Program-made: the position numbers and the translations under genes | Notes under the pieces: model-generated | What the model was told of the DNA's origin: nothing | Seen by the model: the letters and a program-made list of their open reading frames with translations, nothing else | Database searches by the model: none | NCBI RefSeq assembly: GCF_014195095.1 | Contig: NZ_JACIBC010000002.1 | Location: forward strand, 806,001 to 870,000 | DNA: 64,000 nucleotides | Direction of reading: 5' to 3' | Source: Rhizobium sp. BK602 | Lineage (GTDB): Bacteria > Pseudomonadota > Alphaproteobacteria > Rhizobiales > Rhizobiaceae | Shown here: piece by piece, positions 17,773-27,415 of the stretch | How the letters are laid out: every line of letters begins with the position of its first letter | Numbering within the stretch: the stretch's first letter is position 1

Positions 17773-20031
17773 ATGGGACAAAATCTTTTACCGCCTGGCG
17801 GCGGCGATGACGACAGCATCCATCCGGTGGACCTGAAGGCCGCGCTCGAAGAGCGCTATCTGGCCTATGCCTTGTCGACGATCATGCATCGCGCGCTGCC
17901 GGATGTTCGCGACGGCCTGAAGCCTGTTCATCGCCGCATCGTCTACGCCATGAGCGAGATGGGCCTGCGCCCGAACGCCGCCTTCCGCAAATGCGCCAAG
18001 ATCGTCGGCGAGGTGATGGGTAACTATCACCCGCATGGCGACCAGTCGATCTACGACGCGCTGGCGCGCCTCGCCCAGGATTTCTCGCAGCGTTATACGC
18101 TGGTCAACGGCCAGGGCAATTTCGGCAATATCGACGGCGATAGCCCGGCCGCGATGCGCTATACCGAATCCAAGATGACGGCGGTCTCCGAGCTGCTGCT
18201 CGAAGGCATCGACCAGGATGCGGTGGATTTCCGCGATACCTACGACGAGTCGAATTCCGAGCCCGTCGTTCTGCCCGGCGCCTTCCCGAACCTGCTCGCC
18301 AACGGCTCCTCCGGCATCGCCGTCGGCATGGCGACCTCCATTCCGCCGCACAATGCCCATGAGCTTTGCGACGCGGCGCTGCATCTGATCAAGCATCCGG
18401 ATGCGACCGTCGAGAAACTGGTGGAACTGTATATTCCCGGCCCGGATTTCCCGACCGGCGGCATCATCATCGACGATCGCCAGAGCATCGTCGAGAGCTA
18501 CCGAACCGGCCGTGGCGGCTTCCGAGTACGAGCCAAGTGGGAGACGGAGGATCTCGGCCGCGGCGGCTATCAGATCGTCATTACCGAGATTCCGTTCCAG
18601 GTGCAGAAGTCGCGACTGATCGAGAAGATCGCCGAGCTGCTGCTGGCGCGCAAGTTGCCGCTGCTCGAGGATGTCCGCGATGAATCCGCCGAGGACATCC
18701 GCGTCGTCCTGACGCCCAAGAGCCGCACCGTCGATCCGATGATTCTGATGGAATCCATGTTCAAGCTGACGGAGCTGGAAAGCCGCTTCCCGCTGAACAT
18801 GAACGTCCTGTCCATGGGCCGCATCCCGAAGGTCATGGCGCTGAACGACGTGCTGAGGGAGTGGCTGGACCACCGCCGCGAAGTTCTGCTGCGCCGTTCG
18901 CGCTTCCGCCTTGCCGCCATCGAAAAGCGCCTGGAAATCCTCGGCGGCTTCCTGATAGCCTATCTCAACATCGACGAGGTCATCCGCATCATCCGCGAGG
19001 AGGATGAGCCGAAGCCTGTGATGATGGAGCGGTTCGGGCTGACCGACAATCAGGTCGAAGCGATCCTCAACATGCGGCTGCGCTCCTTGCGCAAGCTGGA
19101 AGAGTTCGAAATCCGCAAGGAATTCGACGGCTTGACCCAGGAAAAGGCCGATATCGAAGCGCTGCTCGCCTCCGAAGACAAGCAGTGGCAGACGGTCGCC
19201 TGGGAAATTGGCGAAGTGAAGAAGAAATTCGCCAAGGCGACCGAACTCGGCCGCCGCCGCACGCAGTTCGCCGAAGCGCCCGAAGCCGACGATGCGGCGA
19301 TCCAGCAGGCGATGATCGAGAAGGAACCGATCACCGTCGTCGTGTCCGAGAAGGGCTGGATTCGCGCGCTGAAGGGGCACATCTCCGATACCTCGACGCT
19401 CGCCTTCAAGGAAGGCGATGCGCTGAAGGTCGCCTTTACGGCCCAGACGACGGACAAGATCCTGATCATCACGACCGGCGGCAAGGCCTATACGCTCGGC
19501 GGCGACAAGCTGCCCGGCGGCCGCGGCCATGGCGAGCCGTTGCGCATCATGGTCGACATGGAGAACGACCAGGATGTGCTGACCGCCTTCGTCCACGATC
19601 CGCAGCGCAAGCAACTGATCGCATCGACCGCCGGCAATGGCTTCGTCGTGCCGGAAGCGGAACTGGTCGCCAATACGCGCAAGGGCAAGCAGATCATGAA
19701 TCTCACGACCCCGGACGAGACCAAGCTGCTCGTGCCGGTCTCGGGCGATCACGTCGCCATCGTCGGCGAGAACCGCAAGATGCTGGTCTTCCCGCTGGCG
19801 CAAGTCCCGGAAATGTCGCGCGGCAAGGGCGTTCGCCTGCAGCGCTACAAGGACGGCGGCATCTCCGACATCAAGTGCTTCGCCATCGCCGATGGGCTCA
19901 CCTGGGAAGACAGCGCCGGCCGCACCTTCACCAAGACCAAGGATGAGCTGGTCGAATGGCTGGGCGACCGCGCCGGCGCCGGCCGCACCGTGCCGAAAGG
20001 CTTCCCGAGGACGGGCAGGTTTTCCGGGTGA
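17773..20031 (+). CDS. parC: DNA topoisomerase IV subunit A
   Basis: 752 aa type IIA topoisomerase A subunit, which decatenates daughter chromosomes with ParE. The catalytic Tyr130 lies in [11 protein letters not shown]. The quinolone-determining region is [12 protein letters not shown] (about 86-97). Length and the long acidic N terminus before [15 protein letters not shown] fit alphaproteobacterial ParC rather than GyrA, and the C-terminal blades lack a clear GyrA box. No parE is in the window. Confidence 0.95.
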   Translation: MGQNLLPPGGGDDDSIHPVDLKAALEERYLAYALSTIMHRALPDVRDGLKPVHRRIVYAMSEMGLRPNAAFRKCAKIVGEVMGNYHPHGDQSIYDALARLAQDFSQRYTLVNGQGNFGNIDGDSPAAMRYTESKMTAVSELLLEGIDQDAVDFRDTYDESNSEPVVLPGAFPNLLANGSSGIAVGMATSIPPHNAHELCDAALHLIKHPDATVEKLVELYIPGPDFPTGGIIIDDRQSIVESYRTGRGGFRVRAKWETEDLGRGGYQIVITEIPFQVQKSRLIEKIAELLLARKLPLLEDVRDESAEDIRVVLTPKSRTVDPMILMESMFKLTELESRFPLNMNVLSMGRIPKVMALNDVLREWLDHRREVLLRRSRFRLAAIEKRLEILGGFLIAYLNIDEVIRIIREEDEPKPVMMERFGLTDNQVEAILNMRLRSLRKLEEFEIRKEFDGLTQEKADIEALLASEDKQWQTVAWEIGEVKKKFAKATELGRRRTQFAEAPEADDAAIQQAMIEKEPITVVVSEKGWIRALKGHISDTSTLAFKEGDALKVAFTAQTTDKILIITTGGKAYTLGGDKLPGGRGHGEPLRIMVDMENDQDVLTAFVHDPQRKQLIASTAGNGFVVPEAELVANTRKGKQIMNLTTPDETKLLVPVSGDHVAIVGENRKMLVFPLAQVPEMSRGKGVRLQRYKDGGISDIKCFAIADGLTWEDSAGRTFTKTKDELVEWLGDRAGAGRTVPKGFPRTGRFSG

Positions 20032-20129
20032 GGAGCGGTTGGAATAGTTGATGAAACGCCCCGGTGGGGCGTTTCAGGCGACGGATGCAGTGAAGCTAGG
20101 CGAGGACCGGGTACAGCGGATGGGCACCA

Positions 20130-20519
20130 TCAGCCGGTGTAAGGGATGCAAACATCTCTCAAGAAGCGCGTAGCTCCTTCCTCATCGATTTCGCCGGCGG
20201 CAATGGCTAGGACGAAGCTATAGAGATTGGCGTCCGTTGTCTGGATCTCGTAGCCGTTATCCATGAGAAAAATACCAGCGGCGACGATGGCTATACGCTT
20301 GTTGCCATCCACGAATGCATGGTTTTTGGCCAAGCCAAACAGGTAGGCTGCTGCGAGTTCGACAACATCCACGCTGCCATATTGAGCTTTGTTGACAGGG
20401 CGCGCCAAGGCGGATTCGAGAGCGCCTTCGTCCCTTAAGCCGTATGAGCCCCCAAATCGCTTGATTTGTATCTTATGCAGCTGCTCGACGAGCGTTCGCG
20501 TCAGGAAAATAACAGGCAT
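20130..20519 (-). CDS. doc: Doc-type toxin (Fic/Doc family)
   Basis: 129 aa death-on-curing protein. The Fic-fold motif HAFVDGNKR occupies residues 67-75 and is followed by IAIVAAGIFL, as in Doc kinases that inactivate EF-Tu by phosphorylation in the P1 system. The start codon overlaps the antitoxin stop by one base (TAATG), so translation is coupled. The pair lies between parC and a transporter and looks somewhat less GC-rich than its neighbours, suggesting acquisition. Whether it is toxic here is inference. Confidence 0.9.
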   Translation of the reverse strand: MPVIFLTRTLVEQLHKIQIKRFGGSYGLRDEGALESALARPVNKAQYGSVDVVELAAAYLFGLAKNHAFVDGNKRIAIVAAGIFLMDNGYEIQTTDANLYSFVLAIAAGEIDEEGATRFLRDVCIPYTG

Positions 20520-20740
20520 TATTCTGCCAGCTTTTTGAGCGCTACTTTGTATTTATCCATGAAACGCTGTGCATGTTCCATCTGACGCGCAAAATCGGCA
20601 TCAGTGGGTTGCAGGCGCAACTCACCGTCTTGCATGCTGAGTTCCAGCGTGTCGCCGGCTTCGAGACCCATGCGATCAAGAATTTCCCGCGGAATAATCA
20701 CGCCTTCGGAATTGCCGATCTTGCGGATGACGACGTTCAT
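20519..20740 (-). CDS. AbrB/MazE-type antitoxin
   Basis: 73 aa swapped-hairpin AbrB protein: VVIRKIGNSEGVIIPREIL and LEAGDTLELSMQDGELRLQP form the DNA-binding fold, and the C-terminal tail (residues 48-73) should cap the Doc active site. It is the first gene of a two-gene unit with doc. A 21-bp palindrome lies 15 bp upstream of its start and is the likely autoregulatory operator. Confidence 0.9.
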   Translation of the reverse strand: MNVVIRKIGNSEGVIIPREILDRMGLEAGDTLELSMQDGELRLQPTDADFARQMEHAQRFMDKYKVALKKLAE

Positions 20741-20754
20741 GGTTTTGCTCCTGA

Positions 20755-20775
20755 TGTAATAACGCAGTTATAACA
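20755..20775. promoter_or_regulatory. Candidate operator of the AbrB-Doc pair
   Basis: Arms TGTAATAAC (20755-20763) and GTTATAACA (20767-20775) are inverted with 8 of 9 pairs and a GCA centre. The site is 15 bp upstream of the antitoxin start, where AbrB-type antitoxins normally bind to repress their own operon. Confidence 0.65.
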
Positions 20776-20806
20776 TCTCGAATTGGCCGCAGCAATATGC
20801 AGTTCG

Positions 20807-21688
20807 CTACCCCGCCGCCACCGCCCTTGCCTTGACCCGCGCCTGCCACAGCGAGTACGCTGCCAGCGCCAGGATCAGCACCAGTCCGCCGGCGAGCGTC
20901 GTGTTGCTCGGCGCCTCGGCAAAGATCAGCCAGACCCAGATCGGTGCGAGGATCGTTTCCAGCAGGTAGAACATCGCCACTTCCGGCGCCGACAGGAAGC
21001 GGGTGCCGGTGGCGAGGCACCAGAAGGCCAGTGGCATGAGGAAGCCGCCATCGAGCAATATCCAGCCGGGATGATCGATGCCGAAGCCTGAGGGAATGAC
21101 GTGATAGAGGCCGACCGCGGCCGGAATGGCGGCGGAGAGCAGCGAGGCGAAACCCATGTCGCGGCGCGAGGCGCGGCCGATGGTGATCGCGCAGGCGATC
21201 GCGAAGGAGGCGAGGAGCGATAGCGCATCGCCGAGCATATGGCCGCTCTCCATGCCGTCCCGCACGATCAGGCCGACGCCGAAGACCATCACGATCATGG
21301 TGATGATGGTGGAAAGTGCCGGGCGCTCCTTGAGGAAGATCCAGGAAAGGAGCGCGGCGAACATCGGATTGAGCGCGATGATGAACACGACATTCGCCGC
21401 CGTCGTGTAATAGACGGCAAGCACAAAGGCGATGGTTGTCAGGCCGTAGAGCAGGGCGACGGGAAGACCGGCCCAGCCCGGCAGGACGCTGCGCAGGGAG
21501 CCGGTGAGGCGGCGGATGACGACAAGGGCGAGAAGCGACACGACGACGGTCGCAAGGCTGCGCGCCGACAGCACCGACCAGGGGTCACCGCTCGAAAGCC
21601 GTATCAGCGGAATATCCACCGACAGCGCGAGACCGCCGATCGCGCTCAGCAGCAGGCCTTTCCTGTGATCGGCGCCGTGGGAGGTCAT
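20807..21688 (-). CDS. DMT superfamily transporter (two EamA domains)
   Basis: 293 aa with about ten hydrophobic helices in two EamA repeats; the first ends near SWIFLKERP and the second near WVWLIFAEAPS, the usual repeat signature. Likely exports a small metabolite; substrate unknown. Its ATG follows the bpt stop directly (TGAATG), so the two are translationally linked and probably cotranscribed. Confidence 0.88.
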   Translation of the reverse strand: MTSHGADHRKGLLLSAIGGLALSVDIPLIRLSSGDPWSVLSARSLATVVVSLLALVVIRRLTGSLRSVLPGWAGLPVALLYGLTTIAFVLAVYYTTAANVVFIIALNPMFAALLSWIFLKERPALSTIITMIVMVFGVGLIVRDGMESGHMLGDALSLLASFAIACAITIGRASRRDMGFASLLSAAIPAAVGLYHVIPSGFGIDHPGWILLDGGFLMPLAFWCLATGTRFLSAPEVAMFYLLETILAPIWVWLIFAEAPSNTTLAGGLVLILALAAYSLWQARVKARAVAAG

Positions 21689-22465
21689 TCAGCGGGCGGA
21701 ATCGTCGCCGGCCCGCGCGGGATCGAAGCGTTCCCAGCCGCGCGGCGTCAGATGCTCCTGCGGCTGGAACCGCGTCTTGTAGTCCATCTTGCGTGAGCCC
21801 TTGACCCAATAGCCGAGATAGACGTGCGGCAGGCCGAGCGCCTTTGTCCGCTTGATATGATCGAGGATCATGAAGGTGCCGAGCGAGCGGTCCTGAAGGT
21901 CGGGATTGAAGTAGGAATAGACCATCGACAGCCCGTCGCTCATCACGTCTGTCAGCGCCGCCGCCAGCAACTCGCCTTTCGGCCGCTGCTCCAGTCCCGA
22001 CCCTTCCTCGCGCCGGCGGTATTCGATGATGCGGGTGTTGACATGCGTATCCTCGACCATGATCGCGTAATCGAGGACGGTCATGTCGGACATGCCCCCC
22101 TGCTGATGGCGATAGTCGAGATAGCGGCGAAAAAGCGAATATTGCTCGCTCGAAGGCTGGGCCGGGAATTCGGTGGCGATGATATCGCTATTGGTCGACA
22201 GCACGCGCTTCATGGAGCGGCTGGGCTCGAAGTCCTGCGCGAGGATGCGCACGGAGATGCAGGCGCGGCAGGCTTCGCAGGCGGGCCGGTAAGCGATGTT
22301 CTGCGAGCGGCGAAAGCCGCCCTGGGTCAGGATATCGTTCATCTCGGCCGCGCGTGGACCGACGAGATGGGTGAAGACCTTGCGCTCCATCTCGCGCGGC
22401 AGGTACGGACAGGCAGCCGGAGCCGTCAGATAAAACTGCGGGGATGGCGTCGACTGCGTATTCAT
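21689..22465 (-). CDS. bpt: Aspartate/glutamate leucyltransferase (Bpt)
   Basis: 258 aa member of the ATE1-like N-end-rule transferases that add Leu to N-terminal Asp or Glu, marking proteins for ClpS-ClpAP. Conserved parts include [16 protein letters not shown] near residue 19, the Cys cluster [12 protein letters not shown] (about 62-73), a C-terminal [15 protein letters not shown] and the final [17 protein letters not shown] block. In this group proteins are called Bpt rather than arginyltransferase Ate, hence the symbol; substrate specificity is from family knowledge. Confidence 0.92.
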   Translation of the reverse strand: MNTQSTPSPQFYLTAPAACPYLPREMERKVFTHLVGPRAAEMNDILTQGGFRRSQNIAYRPACEACRACISVRILAQDFEPSRSMKRVLSTNSDIIATEFPAQPSSEQYSLFRRYLDYRHQQGGMSDMTVLDYAIMVEDTHVNTRIIEYRRREEGSGLEQRPKGELLAAALTDVMSDGLSMVYSYFNPDLQDRSLGTFMILDHIKRTKALGLPHVYLGYWVKGSRKMDYKTRFQPQEHLTPRGWERFDPARAGDDSAR

Positions 22466-22606
22466 CTGCCGCTGACTGACCTTTCCTTCGGCATTCGATA
22501 TTACACAAGCATTGGCTCAAGTTTGCAAAACGTCAACCATGTCCTTCGCATGATGTCACAGTTTCCTGAGTGGCTGCATGGGATGCTTGTTGATACAGCC
22601 CCGAAT

Positions 22607-23065
22607 TCAGGCCGTCCGCACGATGACCGTGCCGAGCAGGAGGTCGTGAATGAGCCGGCTGCGCTCGATGAACAGGCCCGCCAGCAGGATCAGCGGCGTC
22701 AGCACGGAGTTCAGAATCCAGAACAGCGCCAGATGCACGATGGCCGTCAGGAAATCCATCGGCCGGCCATCGACCCGCACCATGGCGATGCCCATGGCGC
22801 GCATGCCGAGCGAGGCCTGATAGCGCCCGCCGAGCGTCCAGCCGAAATAAAGGCCGGCCACGATGATGAAGAGGGCAGGGTAGAGGAAGAAACCGAGCCC
22901 CAGCGTCAGGATCGACAGGAAGAACAGCACAATGGCCGCCGGAATGCACAGCAGGGCAACGATGACATAATCGATGACGAACGCGAAGATGCGCCGGCTC
23001 AGCACACCGCTATAGGCGCGCCAGTCGTCCGGTGCTGCATAAGGCGGGCTGGGATTCAGGCTCAT
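22607..23065 (-). CDS. RDD family membrane protein
   Basis: 152 aa with an RDD domain: RRIFAFVIDYVIVALL in helix 1, then two or three further helices and the conserved GMRAMGIAMVRVDG region. ATG at 23065 has GGAGAAAG upstream; the longer frame from 23098 has none. Function of most RDD proteins is unknown; some move small solutes. It lies between bpt and hemB on the same strand. Confidence 0.85.
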   Translation of the reverse strand: MSLNPSPPYAAPDDWRAYSGVLSRRIFAFVIDYVIVALLCIPAAIVLFFLSILTLGLGFFLYPALFIIVAGLYFGWTLGGRYQASLGMRAMGIAMVRVDGRPMDFLTAIVHLALFWILNSVLTPLILLAGLFIERSRLIHDLLLGTVIVRTA

Positions 23066-23172
23066 CGTTCTTTCTCCTTCGCGCATCCGTCGGGACACGC
23101 GACATAATAGGGAAACATGCGTCGAACATATGGTGTGGGGTCCGGCAAATACAATAAGCCTGTGGCCAGGGA

Positions 23173-24186
23173 TTACCTCTTGGCGAGAAGCTTGGCCACC
23201 TCGACGGCGAAATAGGTGAGGATGCCGTCGCAGCCGGCGCGTTTGAAGGCGAGCAGCGTTTCCAGCATCACCCTCTCGCCGTCGATCCAGCCATTGGCCG
23301 CCCCAGCCTTGATCATCGAATATTCGCCGGAGACCTGATAGGCGAAGGTCGGAAGCCCGAAAGCCTCCTTCAGCCGCCAGCAGATGTCGATATAGGGCAG
23401 GCCGGGCTTGACCATCAGCATGTCGGCGCCTTCCTCGACATCGAGGGCCGCGTCGCGCACCGCCTCCGTGCCGTTGGCCGGGTCGATGTAATAGGTCTTC
23501 TTGTCGCCCTTCAGCAGGCCGCCGGTCGAGATCGCCTCGCGATAGGGGCCGTAGAAGGAGGAGGAGAATTTGGTGGCATAGCTCATGATGCCGACACCCT
23601 GATGCCCGGCGGCGTCGAGCGCGCGGCGGATGGCGCCGATGCGGCCGTCCATCATTTCCGACGGCGCGATGATGTCGGCGCCGGCATCGGCCTGGTAGAC
23701 GGCGGCGCGTGCCACCTGTTCCACCGTCTCGTCGTTGACGATTTCGTTGCCGCGCAGGATGCCGTCATGACCGTGGCTGGTGAAGGGATCGAGCGCGACG
23801 TCGGTGATGACGCCGATGTTCGGCACGGCCTTCTTGATGGCGGCGGTGGCGAGATTGATGAGATTGTTCTTCTCGAGGCTGTTGGAGCCGGTCTCGTCGC
23901 GCAGTTCCATTTCGATATTGGGAAAGGTGGCAAGCGCAGGGATGCCGAGATCGGCCGCTTCCTTTGCCGCTTCCACTGCCTTGTCGACCGTCATGCGGTT
24001 GACGCCGGGCATGGCCGGGATCGGTTCGACGATGCCCTTGCCGGGGATCAGGAAGATCGGCCAGATCAGGTCGTCGACAGTCAGGCGGTTTTCCTGCACG
24101 AGGCGACGCGTCCAGTCGGCCTTGCGGTTGCGCCGCATCCGCCTGTGCCCGGTGATCTCGTCAACAAGATGCGTCTTGTCCTGCAT
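23173..24186 (-). CDS. hemB: Delta-aminolevulinic acid dehydratase, zinc-less type
   Basis: 337 aa porphobilinogen synthase, joining two 5-aminolevulinates on the way to heme and cobalamin. Schiff-base lysines are Lys206 (SYATKFSSSFYG) and Lys260 (MLMVKPGLPY). The catalytic-zinc Cys positions are Ala131, Asp133 and Asp141 in DVALDPFTSHGHDG, placing it in the magnesium-using group known from Bradyrhizobium. Start MQDKTHLVDEITGHRRMRR is usual for rhizobia. Confidence 0.96.
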   Translation of the reverse strand: MQDKTHLVDEITGHRRMRRNRKADWTRRLVQENRLTVDDLIWPIFLIPGKGIVEPIPAMPGVNRMTVDKAVEAAKEAADLGIPALATFPNIEMELRDETGSNSLEKNNLINLATAAIKKAVPNIGVITDVALDPFTSHGHDGILRGNEIVNDETVEQVARAAVYQADAGADIIAPSEMMDGRIGAIRRALDAAGHQGVGIMSYATKFSSSFYGPYREAISTGGLLKGDKKTYYIDPANGTEAVRDAALDVEEGADMLMVKPGLPYIDICWRLKEAFGLPTFAYQVSGEYSMIKAGAANGWIDGERVMLETLLAFKRAGCDGILTYFAVEVAKLLAKR

Positions 24187-24331
24187 GATGCCGCCATCCT
24201 TTTTGGTCTATCTATGGCCTCAATATATAGGCAGCGTACCTATCATGCTGTCCCCAGGATTCAAAACCGGGCGAAAGGCCGCAGCCATTATGGCTCTGGC
24301 GAGCCCGGCTCCTCCTACGTATTGTTCGCCC

Positions 24332-24769
24332 ATGGAACCTGATTCTTCGACCAGACCTAAGACCACGCTGACCGATATGCTGTTCGTGCTGTTCCTGCGG
24401 CTGATCGCGGTCGCCTGCCTGTGGCTCGGCCTGCAATATTGGTCGATGCTGGTCGGCTATTCGCTGGCGGGTCAGGCGCGCTTCGACCTGCTGAACCTGC
24501 CCTGGAAAGTGGCGAGCGCCGGCTTGGCCGTCGTCTTCCCGGTCGCCGCACTCGGCCTGTGGCTGACGGTCTCCTGGGGGCCGGTCATGTGGGTGCTGGC
24601 GGCGGGCGGTCAGGCGTTGATGTATGGCCTCTGGCCGCAGATATTCGGCGCCAATCCGCTCATCATGATCCTGCATGGATGCGTGGCCGTCATCTACTGC
24701 GCCTTCCGCATTCTTCTATGGCTGGAGAAGCGCCGGCGCCGGCAGCAGGTAATGGTTGATTTACCCTGA
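24332..24769 (+). CDS. Four-helix inner-membrane protein (DUF6163-like)
   Basis: 145 aa with four hydrophobic stretches (LFVLFLRLIAVACLWLGLQYW; VASAGLAVVFPVAALGLWLT; VMWVLAAGGQALMYGLWPQ; IMILHGCVAVIYCAFRILLW) and a basic tail KRRRRQQ. No catalytic motif. I believe this family sits beside ldtR in rhizobia, but the DUF number is from memory. The ATG at 24332 is chosen as the last before the conserved part; 24290 is also in frame. Divergent from hemB. Confidence 0.7.
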   Translation: MEPDSSTRPKTTLTDMLFVLFLRLIAVACLWLGLQYWSMLVGYSLAGQARFDLLNLPWKVASAGLAVVFPVAALGLWLTVSWGPVMWVLAAGGQALMYGLWPQIFGANPLIMILHGCVAVIYCAFRILLWLEKRRRRQQVMVDLP

Positions 24770-24897
24770 GACAGCAACGCTTGGCGGTAAGGTGCTGTTA
24801 AGCTTGCAGTTTAAGTAGAATTTTATGTGTATTCGATAGGGTCTCACTCAAGGCGGGAAGAAAACGACACCGCCAAACAAAACAGTGAGGCCAAGTC

Positions 24898-25416
24898 ATG
24901 ATGAACACGAAAATCAAGCCGCAGGCAGTTGCAAACGCTCGTGACCAGCAGGTCGAGGATATCCGTGGCCTGTACATGGAATCCCTCCACCTGGTGGAGC
25001 GTCTCCACCGCCGTCTCCTCGATGTGATCAAGGACGAGTTCGACCGCCAGGGTCGCGACGACGTCAACGCCGTGCAGGCGCTGCTCCTGTTCAACATCGG
25101 CAATTCCGAACTGACCGCCGGCGAGCTACGCTCCCGCGGCTTCTACCTCGGATCCAACGTTTCCTACAACGTCAAGAAGCTGGTCGACCTCGGCTTCATC
25201 AACCACCAGCGTTCGCGCATCGACCGCCGCTCGGTCCGCATCAGCCTGACGGACAGCGGTCAGGAGATCGCCGAAACCGTCGCCAAGCTCTACGAGCGCC
25301 ATATCGGCTCCATCGACAAGGTCGGCGGCATCGGCACCGACGAATTCACCCAGATGAACAAGCTCCTGCAGCGCCTCGACCGCTTCTGGAACGACAGCAT
25401 CGCCTATCGCATGTAA
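24898..25416 (+). CDS. ldtR: MarR-family regulator LdtR
   Basis: 172 aa winged-helix MarR protein. The recognition region is LTAGELRSRGFYLGSNVSYN then VKKLVDLGFINHQRSR, with the wing RIDRRSVRISLT. It is closely like LdtR of Sinorhizobium and Liberibacter, which controls an adjacent L,D-transpeptidase and osmotic tolerance. Here that gene follows on the same strand after 509 bp, matching the known pairing. ATG doublet at 24898/24901. Confidence 0.92.
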   Translation: MMNTKIKPQAVANARDQQVEDIRGLYMESLHLVERLHRRLLDVIKDEFDRQGRDDVNAVQALLLFNIGNSELTAGELRSRGFYLGSNVSYNVKKLVDLGFINHQRSRIDRRSVRISLTDSGQEIAETVAKLYERHIGSIDKVGGIGTDEFTQMNKLLQRLDRFWNDSIAYRM

Positions 25417-25925
25417 GCCCTCGCGGCGGACCTGCGGTAAGAGACTCCAGTCTGACAAGCCGGATGCGTTCCCTGCGCATCCGGCCTGCATGCGTTTGAA
25501 GCGGGGCCGTCTGTGCGCTTTTTGCCACTCCCCGCCGCGACGTTGCGGTGCACACCGTGTATGCTGCATCTGCGCCTTGACGTTGGATCAACAGCCGCTA
25601 TGAACCACGTTCATCTGGTGGTATTTTAGCAAATACAATATGCTGGTCTCCCGCGCCGGCAGGCTGAAGCAAGTTTCATGCCTGGCGACACGAATTGGCC
25701 ATATTGCTATGACAGCGGAAACAAACGGCAAGCGGCGCCTACAAGTCTTGATCTTCACGCCTTGGCGCCTCGGGCTCGCAACATTGTGAAGCTCCGTGGC
25801 GAACTTGTGTGATGCGTAAAGATCGCGGCTTGATACTGACTGCGATGCCTGGCGCAAGCTGAGGTATTTACTGCTTCCTCTCTTGGCTGCGGATGAAATC
25901 GGTCGCAGCGTCGAACGGTAGGGAT
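25417..25925. other. ldtR-ldtP intergenic region with hairpin and palindrome
   Basis: 509 bp without a convincing gene. A 10-bp stem (25459-25468 with 25476-25485) after ldtR has no T run and is a weak terminator. A perfect palindrome GTATTTTAGCAAATAC occupies 25621-25636 upstream of the transpeptidase and could be an LdtR or other regulator site. The rest, including 25640-25900, shows nothing specific beyond promoter sequence. Confidence 0.45.
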
Positions 25926-27239
25926 ATGTCGAAGAAAAACGGAATTGAACCTTTCTCGCGCCGCTCTTTCCTGCGGTCTGCGGCAACTTTTGGCGTGGCC
26001 GCTTTGGCAGCCCCGGCTTTTGCACAGGACCAGACGCCTCTCGATGCGCTGATCAACAATCGCGCCCGCGGCAACTGGGATGATCAGTTCGACGCGAAGG
26101 CGGCTGCCCGCACCGCGGCGGCGGTCGTTTCCAATACACCGATCCTCGGCCCCGATTCCGTACCGAATATCCAGCAGGCGATCACCCAATATCAGGGCAT
26201 CGTCGCCAATGGCGGCTGGCCGCAGATCAGCCCCGCCGGCGATCAGCCGTTGCAGCTTGGCGCCACTGCTCCGGCCGTGCAGACGCTGCGCCAGCATCTG
26301 ATGATAACGGGCGACCTGCCGAAGGAAGCCGGCATGTCTTCCGCCTTCGATTCCTACGTCGACGGCGCGGTCAAGCGCTTTCAGGCTCGCCATGGCCTGC
26401 CGGCGGATGGTGTCATCGGCGATTTCACGCTGAAGGCGATGAACATCCCCGCCGATGTCCGCTTGCAGCAGCTCAACACCAACCTCGTTCGTCTGCAGAC
26501 CTTCCCGTCCGATCTCGGCCGTCGTCACGTCATGGTCAATGTCCCGGCGACCTATGTCGAAGCCGTGGAAGACGGCCAGGTGGCGCTGCGCCACGAGGCG
26601 ATCGTCGGCCGCATCTCGCGTCCGACGCACCTCATCAATTCGAAGATCTACGAGGTCATCCTCAATCCGTACTGGACGGCGCCTCGTTCCATCATCATCA
26701 AGGATATCGTGCCCTTGATGCGCAAGGACCCGACCTATCTGACGAAGAACAACATCCGTCTGTTCGACGGCAAGGGCCAGGAAGTGCCACCGGAATCGGT
26801 CGACTGGAATTCGGACAAGGCGCCGAACCTGATGTTCCGTCAGGATCCGGGCAAGACCAACGCCATGGCGTCCACGAAGATCAACTTCCATAACCCCAAC
26901 AACGAATATATGCACGACACGCCGGAGCAGGGCCTGTTCAACAAGCTGATGCGCTTCGACAGCTCGGGCTGCGTGCGCGTTCAGAACGTGCGCGACCTGA
27001 CCAACTGGCTGCTCGCCGAAACGCCCGGCTGGCCGCGTCAGCGCATCGAGCAGGTCATCGCCAGCCGCGTCAACACGCCGATCACGCTCGCGACGGAAGT
27101 GCCTGTCTATTTCGTCTATATCTCCGCCTGGAGCGCTGCCGACGGTATCGTGCAGTTCCGCGACGATATCTATCAGCTCGACGGCAATCCCGAGCTCGCT
27201 CTGGACACGACCCAGGGCATGGAGCAGCCGGTTCAATAA
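25926..27239 (+). CDS. ldtP: Tat-exported L,D-transpeptidase (YcbB-like)
   Basis: 437 aa peptidoglycan crosslinking enzyme. The N terminus SRRSFLRSAATFGVAALAAP is a twin-arginine signal. A peptidoglycan-binding domain covers about residues 110-150 (VKRFQARHGLPADGVIGDFTL). The YkuD domain follows with the His in HDTPEQGLF and catalytic Cys349 in DSSGCVRVQN. ATG at 25926 is preferred over 25893 because it begins just ahead of the signal peptide. It is downstream of ldtR, its presumed regulator. Symbol by analogy with Liberibacter. Confidence 0.92.
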   Translation: MSKKNGIEPFSRRSFLRSAATFGVAALAAPAFAQDQTPLDALINNRARGNWDDQFDAKAAARTAAAVVSNTPILGPDSVPNIQQAITQYQGIVANGGWPQISPAGDQPLQLGATAPAVQTLRQHLMITGDLPKEAGMSSAFDSYVDGAVKRFQARHGLPADGVIGDFTLKAMNIPADVRLQQLNTNLVRLQTFPSDLGRRHVMVNVPATYVEAVEDGQVALRHEAIVGRISRPTHLINSKIYEVILNPYWTAPRSIIIKDIVPLMRKDPTYLTKNNIRLFDGKGQEVPPESVDWNSDKAPNLMFRQDPGKTNAMASTKINFHNPNNEYMHDTPEQGLFNKLMRFDSSGCVRVQNVRDLTNWLLAETPGWPRQRIEQVIASRVNTPITLATEVPVYFVYISAWSAADGIVQFRDDIYQLDGNPELALDTTQGMEQPVQ

Positions 27240-27267
27240 TCGGGCCGTCGATCGACGATATGCACAG

Positions 27268-27295
27268 AAAGCCGCATCTCCGGATGCGGCTTTTT
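27268..27295 (+). terminator. Terminator of the L,D-transpeptidase gene
   Basis: AAAGCCGCATC pairs with GATGCGGCTTT across a short TCCG loop and runs into five Ts. A classical intrinsic terminator about 30 bp after the stop. Confidence 0.92.
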
Positions 27296-27415
27296 CGTTT
27301 GTGGGCGTCGCTCATCGTAGAATGCCCAGCAAATGTCGCTGATCGTATTGCTCTCGGGCGACCCTGACGCTAATACCGTCCCATTGCCGATCCGGCCCGT
27401 TCAGGAGCTTCCACC

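Noticed and set aside
17788..19803. 671-codon minus-strand frame opposite parC
   Set aside because: Antisense shadow of a firmly identified gene.
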